A model generated the notes under the pieces. The model did not search any database. It was not told the origin of the DNA and saw only the letters and a program-made list of their open reading frames with translations. Source: Candidatus Ectomicrobium neotermitis (GTDB lineage Bacteria; Elusimicrobiota; Endomicrobiia; Endomicrobiales; Endomicrobiaceae). Taken from it: a DNA stretch of 17,736 nucleotides. A program made the translations under genes and the position numbers. Every line of letters begins with the position of its first letter. Within the stretch, counting starts at the first letter, position 1. Below, piece by piece: positions 1 through 7,886 of this stretch. Location of the stretch: assembly GCA_031283745.1 (NCBI GenBank), contig JAITBH010000023.1, positions 1 through 17,736 on the forward strand. The letters run 5' to 3'.

Positions 1-2150
1 AGGACTACCCGAAAGCCAAGATTTGTAAAAAATTCAAACCAAAAGGGGTAGTTTTCATACATATTCAAGGCTCTGGGTATCCCTATCTCGCCGCGATGGG
101 CTTTTTGGATAGGCAGGGGGGTATAAAAATCAAAAAGCCTCTTATTTTTGTAGTCGAACATATTGAAAACATAGTTGTTTATCTTTTTGTCCTTTAGTGC
201 ATTTTCACAGCGGTTGCCCGAAATGAAAGTTTTGCCGTTAGAAAAGAGGGAAATGTTTAGAAGGCATTTGTTCTGGCAGCCCTTGCAGCGGGTATTTCTG
301 GTTTTAGAGACAAAGGTTGCCAACTTTTCTTTTGAAATAAGAGAGGAGAGGGTAGGTTGATTTTGCAGAGCAATGAGCGCCGCACCAAAAGCACCCATAA
401 GCCCCGCAATGTCAGGCCTTGAAACCTCAACCTCTAAAAGAAGTTCGGCAGCCCGCAGAACGCCATCATTAAAAAAGGCTCCCCCCTGAACCACGATATT
501 GCCGCCGAGTTCTTGGGGAGAGCCTATTTTTAAGACTTTGTAGAGGGCGTTTTTGATGACTGAATAATCAAGACCGGCCGATATATCTCCAGCAGATGCA
601 CCTTCTTTTTGTGCCTGCTTAATTTTTGAGTTCATAAACACGGTGCAACGGGATCCTAAATCTACAGGCTTTTTGGCGCTTATAGCCAACTTGGCAAAAT
701 CTGCAACTTCATAATTTAGCGACTGTGCAAAGTTCTGAATGAAAGACCCGCAACCCGATGAGCAGGCTTCGTTTAAGATGATTTTGTCTATCAAGCCATT
801 CTTGACATAAATACATTTCATATCCTGCCCGCCGATGTCTAAGATAAAGGAAACTTTGGGGTCAAAATGGTTAGCCGCTTTGTAGTGGGCTATGGTTTCA
901 ACCTCTCCTGTGTCAAAACCTAAAGCCGCTTTGATTAAACTTTCGCCATAACCCGTTATGCACGAACTTGCAATTGATGACCTCAAAGGGAGCTTTGAAT
1001 AGATGTCTTTTAAGATGTTTTCGACGCTTTTTAAGGGGTTGCCATTGTTTGGCCCGTAAAATTCATAAGCGATTTCTTTGTTTTGATTGATTAAAACGGC
1101 TTTGGTGGTGGTAGAGCCTGCATCAACACCCAAAAATAGGGGAGAAACTACATCCTCTAACTTTATGTGCTTAGCGGCGATTGTGTTATGCCGCGAGATA
1201 AAAGCGGAGTATTCGGCTTGATCCTTAAACAAGGGCGGGATTGATAAGAAGTTTTGGGAGGATTTTGAGTCTTTGAGGGCTTCGAATTTTTTTTTTAGGG
1301 TTTTGAGGGTGGAGAGATATTTTTCTTTGTGCTGAGGGTCTTCTTCTTTTTTGTGCTTTTCCCAGCCTATCAAGGCGGCACCAAAGGAAACGAAAAAGTG
1401 GGCGTTTTTGGGGAAAAGTATGTTTTGCGGGGCAAGTTTTAAGGATTTGACGAAGAAATTTCTTAACTCAGAAAGGAAAAAGAGAGGGCCGCCTAAAAAA
1501 ACGACATTGCCTTTTATGGTTCTGCCTCGAGCCAACCCCCCGATGGTTTGATTTACAACTGCCTGCAAAATGCTTGCCGCTATATTTTCTTTTGCCGCCC
1601 CTTCATTGAGCAGCGGCATAATGTCCGTTTTTGCAAAAACACCGCAACGAGCAGCTATGGGATAAATGGTTTTGTAATTTTTAGCCAGATCATTGATGCC
1701 TTCCGCATCAGTTTTTAGTGTTTGAGCCATTTGATCGATAAAAGCGCCAGTTCCGCCCGCACAGGTTTCATTCATTCGCTGATCGATAGAGCTTTGGTCA
1801 AAAAAGGTGATCTTTGCATCCTCGCCGCCAAGTTCTATGGCAACATCAGCTTTGGGCAAAAACTCCTTTATCGCCTCAGTGCAAGCGATGACTTCTTGTT
1901 CAAATTCAATGCCGGCTTTTTGGGAGAGGCTTATCGCACCAGAACCAGATGAACAAATGGTCATCGGGGTGTTTAAGAGTTCGGCAGGGGCTTCGTCGAT
2001 GAGGTTTGTGATCGTGCTTAAAAGATCTAACTGATGTCTTTTATAGTTGCAGTAAATCTCTTCGTTTTGGACATTTAGAATGGACAGTTTGATGGTAGTA
2101 GAACCAATATCTAAGCCAGCTTTAAGTGATAAGTTTTGTTGTGTGGTCAT
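1..2150 (-). CDS. 2-hydroxyacyl-CoA dehydratase activase, two-module fused type (partial, C-terminus outside window)
   Basis: The reading frame is open from the ATG at 2150 to the window edge: 716 full codons with no stop, and it continues left. I see two tandem BcrAD/BadFG-type ASKHA ATPase modules. The first starts with GLDIGSTT (residues 12-19) and has Cys130 in NETCAGGTG and Cys169 in ARCGVF. The second starts with GVDAGSTTTK (341-350) and has Cys463 in NEACSSGCG and Cys502 in SRCTVF. Both modules keep the 39-residue Cys spacing that in HgdC-type activators supplies the [4Fe-4S] cluster bridging a dimer. A Cys-rich stretch follows (Cys622, 625, 629, then Cys648 in GNRCEN), typical of the DUF2229 part of the roughly 1400-residue fused activases. 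In the family, ATP hydrolysis drives one-electron transfer to a dehydratase or reductase; the partner here is unknown. It is the last visible gene of the minus-strand operon, 42 bases after the prepilin, with a weak ribosome site (AAGAG). Confidence 0.93.
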   Translation of the reverse strand, partial: MTTQQNLSLKAGLDIGSTTIKLSILNVQNEEIYCNYKRHQLDLLSTITNLIDEAPAELLNTPMTICSSGSGAISLSQKAGIEFEQEVIACTEAIKEFLPKADVAIELGGEDAKITFFDQSSIDQRMNETCAGGTGAFIDQMAQTLKTDAEGINDLAKNYKTIYPIAARCGVFAKTDIMPLLNEGAAKENIAASILQAVVNQTIGGLARGRTIKGNVVFLGGPLFFLSELRNFFVKSLKLAPQNILFPKNAHFFVSFGAALIGWEKHKKEEDPQHKEKYLSTLKTLKKKFEALKDSKSSQNFLSIPPLFKDQAEYSAFISRHNTIAAKHIKLEDVVSPLFLGVDAGSTTTKAVLINQNKEIAYEFYGPNNGNPLKSVENILKDIYSKLPLRSSIASSCITGYGESLIKAALGFDTGEVETIAHYKAANHFDPKVSFILDIGGQDMKCIYVKNGLIDKIILNEACSSGCGSFIQNFAQSLNYEVADFAKLAISAKKPVDLGSRCTVFMNSKIKQAQKEGASAGDISAGLDYSVIKNALYKVLKIGSPQELGGNIVVQGGAFFNDGVLRAAELLLEVEVSRPDIAGLMGAFGAALIALQNQPTLSSLISKEKLATFVSKTRNTRCKGCQNKCLLNISLFSNGKTFISGNRCENALKDKKINNYVFNMFDYKNKRLFDFYTPLPIQKAHRGEIGIPRALNMYENYPFWFEFFTNLGFRVV

Positions 2151-2192
2151 TTTGAACTCTTTTTCCCTTTATTGCTGCTATAGCTGGTTGCC

Positions 2193-2594
2193 TTATATTT
2201 TCGAATTTATTGAATATTCCCCGCTCTCTTCCTCACCGGTAAGCGTAAAAACTATTTCCTTGCCTTTGTCTTGCCCGTAAACAGTTATCGTCAAGGTCTT
2301 TGGCTGCTGATCATTGTTGACTTTGACGCTGTAGGTCTGAAAAATTTTATTGTCGACCGCGTTTACATCAAGAGCTTCATCGTATCCTGTCGGACTTTGA
2401 ATCTCATAAAAAGTGCCGAACTCGGAGTAATAAATTTTTTCAGCATCAAAAAGAGAAACTAAAAGCGCCTCCCCTTCCGAATAAATGGCTTTGTTCAAAT
2501 ACCCTCTATAGATAGGTAGAGCGACTATAGAGAGGGCAGCCAAAATTAAGATCACGATAAAAAGTTCAATACGGGTAAACCCATTGTTTTTCAT
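2193..2594 (-). CDS. type IV prepilin / pseudopilin-like protein
   Basis: The protein is 133 residues when started at the ATG at 2594, which has GGAGG five bases upstream. An in-frame ATG at 2606 overlaps the nadA stop and has no such site. The N-terminus MKNNG|FTRIEL is a class III (type IV) signal: short basic leader, Gly before the prepilin-peptidase cut, Phe at mature +1 and the conserved Glu at mature +5 (residue 10). It is followed by a hydrophobic alpha1 helix (about residues 11-28) and a Tyr-rich region containing YYSEFGTFY (about 55-65), common in minor pilins and type II secretion pseudopilins. Arg at mature +3, where Leu is usual, is a small oddity. The rest of the globular domain is not recognisable. 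It lies 11 bases downstream of nadA and upstream of the activase. It could belong to a type IV pilus or type II secretion pseudopilus; no assembly genes are in the window. Confidence 0.9.
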   Translation of the reverse strand: MKNNGFTRIELFIVILILAALSIVALPIYRGYLNKAIYSEGEALLVSLFDAEKIYYSEFGTFYEIQSPTGYDEALDVNAVDNKIFQTYSVKVNNDQQPKTLTITVYGQDKGKEIVFTLTGEEESGEYSINSKI

Positions 2595-2605
2595 TGTTGC
2601 CTCCA

Positions 2606-3508
2606 TTATTTGTCAATCATCTTTTTTATGGGGAGATAAGCCCTTTCTCTTATTTCATCAGGAACTTGGACAATGTTTTTCATATTTAACAAAGCGTCCA
2701 AAACCTTAGACAAAGTGGTTTTTTTCATATTCGGACAAACTGCCAACTCGCTTATGGGATAAAAATTTTTGTGGGGATTGTCTTTCTTTAATTTGTGAAG
2801 AATGCCCAGTTCTGTTCCGATAATAAATTCATCTTTGCCGCTTTTTGAAATAAAGTTGCACATCTGCCCCGTCGACATAGCATGATCTGCTAAGGCTATC
2901 GTCTCGGGGCGGCATTCGGGGTGAACAAGAACTTGAGCTTTGGGGTGGGATTGTTTTACTTTGAGAAGGTGTTCGGGGAGAATGAAATTGTTGTGAGTGG
3001 GGCAAAAACCGTTCCAGATGATCATTTTTTTGCCTGTTTTAGCACTAACAAAAGCCCCCAAGTTTCTGTCGGGGACAAAAATAATCTCGCCCTCGCTAAG
3101 ACTGTCGACAATGGCTGAGGCATTTGCCGAAGTGCAACAAATATCACTGTGGGCTTTGATAGCTGCGGAAGTGTTTACATAAGAAACAACTTTAGCGGAG
3201 GGGTTTTGGGATTTCAGCTCTTTGAGTTGAGGAACGGTAATCATATCCGCCATCGGGCAGCCTGCGTGAGGGTCAGCGATTAAAACTTTTTTGGAAGGGT
3301 TTAATATCGAGGCGGTTTCAGCCATAAAATGAACGCCGCAAAACATTATGACATCTGCATCAGTCTGTGCTGCCTTACGGCTTAAATCTAAAGAATCGCC
3401 AACAAAATCTGCAATGTCTTGAATTTCAGGCAACTGATAGATGTGAGAAATTATAATGGCATTCCTTTCTTTTTTTAGCTTGTTTAATCTGTCGATAATA
3501 TCGTTCAT
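2606..3508 (-). CDS. nadA: quinolinate synthase (NadA)
   Basis: NadA condenses iminoaspartate with dihydroxyacetone phosphate to give quinolinate in de novo NAD synthesis, using an oxygen-labile [4Fe-4S] cluster. The 300-residue length fits the short NadA form (Thermotoga type). The three expected cluster cysteines are Cys84 (HAGCPMAD), Cys169 (WNGFCPTH) and Cys258 (AVCPNMKK). Other family landmarks are FVGDSLDLS (35-43), FCGVHFMAE (56-64), TSANA (126-130), the substrate-binding HPECRPE (196-202), STGQM (212-216) and GTELG (231-235). The start is supported by GGAG six bases upstream. It lies 22 bases after the barrel-protein gene and 11 before the prepilin gene. The usual partners nadB and nadC are not in the window, so the aspartate-oxidising step is encoded elsewhere. 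Confidence 0.97.
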   Translation of the reverse strand: MNDIIDRLNKLKKERNAIIISHIYQLPEIQDIADFVGDSLDLSRKAAQTDADVIMFCGVHFMAETASILNPSKKVLIADPHAGCPMADMITVPQLKELKSQNPSAKVVSYVNTSAAIKAHSDICCTSANASAIVDSLSEGEIIFVPDRNLGAFVSAKTGKKMIIWNGFCPTHNNFILPEHLLKVKQSHPKAQVLVHPECRPETIALADHAMSTGQMCNFISKSGKDEFIIGTELGILHKLKKDNPHKNFYPISELAVCPNMKKTTLSKVLDALLNMKNIVQVPDEIRERAYLPIKKMIDK

Positions 3509-3530
3509 TTTCTGCTCCGCTGATGTTTTT

Positions 3531-4160
3531 TTAGATTAAAATCGATACACCTAAACCTACTGAACTGATGGAACTGTTGAAAGAGGTAAACTCTAAATCT
3601 TTTTCATTGGTGATGACAGGCATAACCAAATAGATACATTTCACCAACACATAAAAATTATTGGTTACTCTTACAGTTACTCCCGCTTGGGCTTGCCAAG
3701 CAAAATTGCTTTTTGTCCATTCAATCTCCTCAATCTCCAAAGTGTTTTCACCCACAGTGGTTGCCCTTGAAACTTTCGGCGACCCTAAACCTCCGCCTAT
3801 GCTGACAAAAGGGGTGGCGATGTTTGTCTCCATATCCCAAAAATCAAAATAAAGATTAAAGAGCATTGCTGTTGCATTGTATTTGTAAGGGTCAACATCA
3901 GGCGTGCGATTGTTGATTTCGGTTTTTGCGATGATCGTAAATTCAAAATCCCACCTGAAATTTGGGAAAAATCTGTAACCCAAAAACAAGGAGTATTGTT
4001 GAGGTTCAATGGTGTAGTTTGCATCGCCCTCAAACTGCAGATCAGCAAAAGCTTTGTAAACATCAACATTGGCATAGATGTTGTTGTTAATTTTGTATGC
4101 CCCCCAAGATTGAGAGACAAAAATGAGACAAAAAAGTGCAACAAAAATTGTTTTTTTCAT
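3531..4160 (-). CDS. secreted outer-membrane beta-barrel-like protein, function unknown
   Basis: I chose the ATG at 4160 (209 residues) because it has GAGGT seven bases upstream and begins a clean Sec signal peptide: MKK, a hydrophobic run to about residue 16, then SQSWGA with probable cleavage near residue 20-21. The 17 residues that an upstream start would add do not look like coding. The mature part alternates polar and hydrophobic residues rich in Tyr, Phe and Trp with Asn/Asp turns (YSLFLGYRFFPNF, WDFEFTI, FNLYFDFWDM), as in small 8-10-strand outer-membrane barrels of the OmpA/opacity-like kind. The GGGLG turn near the middle also fits. The C-terminus ends in Ile rather than the usual aromatic, which weakens a BAM-substrate argument. 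It is first in the minus-strand operon, directly behind a good -10 box. I recognise no specific family. Confidence 0.75.
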   Translation of the reverse strand: MKKTIFVALFCLIFVSQSWGAYKINNNIYANVDVYKAFADLQFEGDANYTIEPQQYSLFLGYRFFPNFRWDFEFTIIAKTEINNRTPDVDPYKYNATAMLFNLYFDFWDMETNIATPFVSIGGGLGSPKVSRATTVGENTLEIEEIEWTKSNFAWQAQAGVTVRVTNNFYVLVKCIYLVMPVITNEKDLEFTSFNSSISSVGLGVSILI

Positions 4161-4185
4161 AAAAATGACCTCTATTTTTAGTCGG

Positions 4186-4191
4186 ATTATA
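4186..4191 (-). promoter_or_regulatory. probable -10 box for the barrel-nadA-prepilin-activase operon
   Basis: The minus strand reads TATAAT here, in the context TTGATATAATCC, 26 bases upstream of the barrel-protein start codon. This gives a leader of about 20 bases carrying GAGGT. No strong -35 lies at 16-18 bases; the nearest candidates (TAACTT, TTAACT) are 18-19 bases away. The assignment rests on the perfect -10 and its position. Confidence 0.5.
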
Positions 4192-4250
4192 TCAATTTTG
4201 CCCTTATACAAGTTAAGAGAGTTTTGACCATTGGGTCGACGATAGTTTCG

Positions 4251-4279
4251 TTGACTTTAGAGGGTCAAAAGACTACAAT
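4251..4279 (+). promoter_or_regulatory. sigma70-type promoter for the CAT tRNA (and probably the following membrane protein gene)
   Basis: TTGACT at 4251-4256 and TACAAT at 4274-4279 are separated by exactly 17 bases, each one base from consensus. Transcription would start near 4286, about 63 bases before the tRNA. No terminator separates the tRNA from the next gene, so the mRNA may continue into it. Confidence 0.75.
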
Positions 4280-4309
4280 CGCTCTTGATTTGAGAGGCAA
4301 AAAACAGGT

Positions 4310-4325
4310 CAAAAATCGATTTTTG
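4310..4325. repeat. 16-bp perfect palindrome in the tRNA leader
   Basis: CAAAAATC followed by GATTTTTG is self-complementary with no spacer. It lies between the predicted start of transcription and the tRNA 5' end. It could be a protein-binding dyad or a processing signal; its role is not known from the sequence. Confidence 0.5.
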
Positions 4326-4348
4326 CATGCCAAAATACCTCAAAAAAC

Positions 4349-4420
<72 letters not shown>

Positions 4421-4469
4421 TCACCTATCGATGACTTCCCGCCCAAAAATCCACCAAAAAAGAGTTTTT

Positions 4470-6635
4470 ATGATGCCAGTTTTGTTGTCTGTGATAAGTT
4501 TTTGCATGCCGATAATATCTTTGCTCTTGTTTAGAGAAAGTTTTGCAGTTTTTGAGGCAAATGCTTTTATCCTCGGGGTTATGGCAGCCCACTTTATTTT
4601 TTCGCTTTACTTGGGTTATGCCGCCGTAGCGGTCAAAATTTTCGACGAGAAATTAAAAAAGACCTGGCTGTTTTTTGTCGCTCTTTTGTTGGTTGTTTTC
4701 ATCGCTGCTTTTTGCGGTATTAGATCGTTGAGAGGGTTCCTAAACATCCAGCTCGGGGCAATGATCACATTAAAAAACGCTTTCATTTATTCCTTCCTTT
4801 TTATATCCCTCCCGGTTTTCCTTTCTGCAGTCGTATCTTGTTTATCCTTATCACTATCAAGGACGCAAATTTCTGCTTATAAAAAAATTTCGCCGACCAT
4901 TTACCTTTTCTTTGGGGTTTTGGCCGGCTTAGTTTTTTATTCGCTTCTATTGGTAAGTGCAAACGGTTTGGCTGTGGTCATTTTTGTCAGCCTTGTTTTG
5001 ATAACGGCATTTTTAATTATCCTCAAAACCCAAAAACTTGCCAACACTTTTTTGCTGATCTTGCTGGGTTTTTTGTTGTCGCAGCCCGCTCATTTTATCG
5101 ACAGGCTTGATAGAAAACTTTTAGAAAATAACGCCGATGGGGGAGTTGTCGAGGATTATCAATATTCGGCTTATGGGCAGAATGTGTTGGTGAGCAAAAA
5201 CAAGGAATACACTTTTTTAACAAACCACATAGTTGGGTTTTCTGTTCCTGACAATGAAATTATTATCTCTCAAGATTTTGGACATATTCCGATGCTCCAT
5301 CACTCTGCACCACAAAAAGTTCTGATAATTGCAGGCGCCATGCCGCTTCTGTCGTCGATACTTAAATATAAAGTTGAAAGTGTGGACTATGTTGAGGCGG
5401 ATAAAGCCGTGATAGATATTATGATGAGTTCCGCTTTTTTGCCCCCTGAAATTTTTGACGACAAGAGGCTGCATATTCATAGCACTCCTGTTAGAAAGTT
5501 TATGAGGGATAAAAAATACGATGTGATTTTTATCGGAGCGCCTCAGCCGCTAAACCTTGCCTTAAACAATTTTTACACAAAGGAATTTTTTCTTGACGCT
5601 AAAAAAACTTTGAGTTCAGACGGCTTTGTTGCAATGAAATTGATTGGCTCCTCCTCATATTCTCCAGCTTTAGCGATGAGGTTTAATGCTTCTATCATCA
5701 AGGCTTTGCAAGATGTATACGGGTTTGTTTATGTGATTCCCGACAAGCAAAACATTATTATCGCCTCGCAAACCAAAATGCCGGCTCGGATGCAAATCAA
5801 AAACCGCCTTGCAAAAATTAAGGAGGAGACCCTGCTTTTGTCTAACTATTATCTTGACGAGGCGATGGATTCTGAAAAAGTAAATTGGACAAACAATGAG
5901 CTTGATAAACTTAAAAGCGATGCCACTGAAAATTTGGACAATTCTCCGTCGGGAATGATTTTTATTGTCTTGCAACGTCAGTCAAGACTCAGCCCATTGC
6001 TGTCTTTTTTTCTGCAGAAGGCTTTCGATTATTCCTATTTCGTTTTTGCACTGCCCCTTGTTTTGTTTTTTGTCATAAAAAATATATGCAAAGAGACTGC
6101 TTTTGTATCGGGGCTTTCGACGAGCGGGCTGTTTATGATTTCCGTATTTGCCGCCGAGATTTATACGCAACAGATCTCTAAATTTGCAGGGGTTTTTGCT
6201 GCTATATTTATGGTCGGAGTGTTCCTTTCAACAATAATTTCAAAACAAATTTTTAAGAGGAAATCTCTAAACTTTCAGATATTAAATGTTGAGGGAGCCA
6301 GCCTTATGCTGACAATAATTTATCTCGTTTCTTTTAGGTTTGCTCTAATAAATATCGGTGTTTTGTTTGTGCTTGTTTTAGCGATGAGCATTTTGTTTGG
6401 CGTTGAGACGATTGATGTTTGGGAGAGCTGGAAATCATCAAATCTTAATAAGCAGGGCAAAAATATGCTGTTACTTTACTCTGCGATAGGCGGCTGGCTG
6501 GCTGCTCTGTTTGGCGGGGGATATATGATACTTGCTTTGGGGTTTGAGCAATCATTTCTGCTGATACTGATATTTAGATTTATTGTGTTTTGTCGATGGG
6601 CTGATTTGAGAAAAAAGAATGTTTTGTATCGGTAG
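4470..6635 (+). CDS. polytopic membrane protein with embedded, degenerate spermidine-synthase-like domain
   Basis: I prefer the ATG at 4470 (721 residues), with AAGAG five bases upstream; an in-frame ATG at 4431 has no ribosome site and nearly abuts the tRNA. About seven hydrophobic helices occupy residues 1-206, a soluble domain about 207-525, and several more helices 526-720. The soluble part matches spermidine/spermine-synthase folds: EDYQYSAYGQNVLV, FSVPDNE, HIPMLHH, KVLIIAG (about 283-289), VEAD with Asp311, YTKEFF and LSSDGFVAMKL. However, the SAM-site GGGxG loop is replaced by AGAMPLL, and the segment that normally carries the catalytic Asp after YDVI reads FIGAPQP (Gly356). Polyamine synthesis is therefore doubtful. 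Membrane-fused members of this family exist in many bacteria, with function mostly unknown. It follows the tRNA and may share its promoter. Confidence 0.82.
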   Translation: MMPVLLSVISFCMPIISLLLFRESFAVFEANAFILGVMAAHFIFSLYLGYAAVAVKIFDEKLKKTWLFFVALLLVVFIAAFCGIRSLRGFLNIQLGAMITLKNAFIYSFLFISLPVFLSAVVSCLSLSLSRTQISAYKKISPTIYLFFGVLAGLVFYSLLLVSANGLAVVIFVSLVLITAFLIILKTQKLANTFLLILLGFLLSQPAHFIDRLDRKLLENNADGGVVEDYQYSAYGQNVLVSKNKEYTFLTNHIVGFSVPDNEIIISQDFGHIPMLHHSAPQKVLIIAGAMPLLSSILKYKVESVDYVEADKAVIDIMMSSAFLPPEIFDDKRLHIHSTPVRKFMRDKKYDVIFIGAPQPLNLALNNFYTKEFFLDAKKTLSSDGFVAMKLIGSSSYSPALAMRFNASIIKALQDVYGFVYVIPDKQNIIIASQTKMPARMQIKNRLAKIKEETLLLSNYYLDEAMDSEKVNWTNNELDKLKSDATENLDNSPSGMIFIVLQRQSRLSPLLSFFLQKAFDYSYFVFALPLVLFFVIKNICKETAFVSGLSTSGLFMISVFAAEIYTQQISKFAGVFAAIFMVGVFLSTIISKQIFKRKSLNFQILNVEGASLMLTIIYLVSFRFALINIGVLFVLVLAMSILFGVETIDVWESWKSSNLNKQGKNMLLLYSAIGGWLAALFGGGYMILALGFEQSFLLILIFRFIVFCRWADLRKKNVLYR

Positions 6636-6638
6636 GTT

Positions 6639-7886
6639 CTATTCTTGATTACAGTTTGCCACAGAAATTCCCGCCAAAAAACCTGTTGAAAAAGCTGCCT
6701 GCAAATTAAACCCGCCCGTTGGTGCATCGATGTCTATTACCTCTCCGCAAAAATACAAACCTTTGACGAGTTTTGACTGCATAGTGTTTTGATAAATCTC
6801 GTCGACACAAACCCCGCCTCTTGTAACAATTGCTTCCTTTATATTTTTAACCCCGCTAACCTTAAATTTCAAAGAAAACAAAGACGACAAAATTTTCTCT
6901 CTTTCATCTTTTGTTATCTGGGAACATGGTTTTGTCATCTGCAGATTTGCGATATTTATGAAGGGTTTTATCAAGCCAAGAGGCAGAAGCTCTTTCAACA
7001 TTTCTTTGAGCTGATATTTGCCAAATTTTTCAAGCTCCCGTAAGAGTCTTTGCTCTAACTGGGGTCGGGTTAAAGCGGGCTTGAGATTTATTGACAGCTG
7101 CATATCCCTGCCGGCATTTTCTCCAACTAAAGCACTTATCGTCAGAATTGTTGGACCGGTTGCCCCATCAATAGAAAACTCCATATCGCCAAATTCCTTA
7201 GCCAAAATTTCTTTTTGGACATATAAGGAAACCTCGATATTTTTTAGTTTCAACCCATTTAGAGTTTTGAGATGTTTGCTGTCTAAAATTATTGGAACGA
7301 GTGCAGGGGTAGGAGGCTTGATAGTATGACCAAACGATTGGGCAAAAATATAACCGTCTCCTGTCGAGCCGGTGTTTGGGTAAGAGATACCGCCAGTCGC
7401 TATTATTATGTTCTTTGCTGACATTTCTTTTTGACGATCATCAAAAACTCTAAAGAGATCATTAGTTTTTGTGATTGAGGCCACATTAAAAGATGAGATG
7501 ATTTTTGAGAATTTTTTGGTTTGTTTTATTAAGGCGTTGACAATATCAGTGGCTTTTGAGCTGGCAGGAAAATAACGTCCTCCTCTTTCAAGAATACAGG
7601 GGACATTAAGATTTTCAAAAAACGAAATTAGGTCAGAATTTGAAAACGAAAAAAGGCTCTTGTAGAGAAATTCCCCATTTCTAAAAACTTTTACGAACTC
7701 TTTAATGTCAGCGGAATTTGTGAAATTACACTTACCTTTGCCTGTGATGGAAAGTTTTATGCACGGATGAGACTTTTTTTCTAAGACAATGGTTTTTAGC
7801 CCGCCCTCTCCTGCTTTTATGGCGGCAATCATGCCGGCGGGACCTCCGCCAATTATCAAGACATCATAGGGATTTTGATTGTTCAC
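6639..7886 (-). CDS. BaiN/HI0933-family flavoprotein (YhiN-like NAD(P)/FAD-dependent oxidoreductase)
   Basis: The protein has 415 residues, the usual family size. The N-terminal Rossmann fold for FAD begins VLIIGGGPAGMIAA (9-22). The family signature GKGKCNFTN (49-57) follows, then FPASSKATDIV, the second nucleotide loop ATGGISYPNTGSTGDGY, and the C-terminal FAD-closing GLYFCGEVIDIDAPTGGFN. Most members are uncharacterised; BaiN was linked to reduction of bile-acid intermediates, which cannot be assumed here. The start is a GTG at 7886 with no in-frame ATG nearby and a poor ribosome site. It overlaps the end of the kinase gene by 23 bases, suggesting translational coupling. Its 3' end meets the membrane-protein gene 3 bases away. 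Confidence 0.92.
   Translation of the reverse strand: MNNQNPYDVLIIGGGPAGMIAAIKAGEGGLKTIVLEKKSHPCIKLSITGKGKCNFTNSADIKEFVKVFRNGEFLYKSLFSFSNSDLISFFENLNVPCILERGGRYFPASSKATDIVNALIKQTKKFSKIISSFNVASITKTNDLFRVFDDRQKEMSAKNIIIATGGISYPNTGSTGDGYIFAQSFGHTIKPPTPALVPIILDSKHLKTLNGLKLKNIEVSLYVQKEILAKEFGDMEFSIDGATGPTILTISALVGENAGRDMQLSINLKPALTRPQLEQRLLRELEKFGKYQLKEMLKELLPLGLIKPFINIANLQMTKPCSQITKDEREKILSSLFSLKFKVSGVKNIKEAIVTRGGVCVDEIYQNTMQSKLVKGLYFCGEVIDIDAPTGGFNLQAAFSTGFLAGISVANCNQE

Noticed and set aside
1..2150. Several plus-strand open frames (for example 175-360, 1351-1551, 1722-1952, 1807-2034).
   Set aside because: All lie opposite the activase frame, overlap each other and show no family motifs or ribosome sites.
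3797..4144. A 115-codon minus-strand frame inside the barrel-protein gene.
   Set aside because: It is a different-frame shadow of the barrel gene, whose own frame has a signal peptide and ribosome site.
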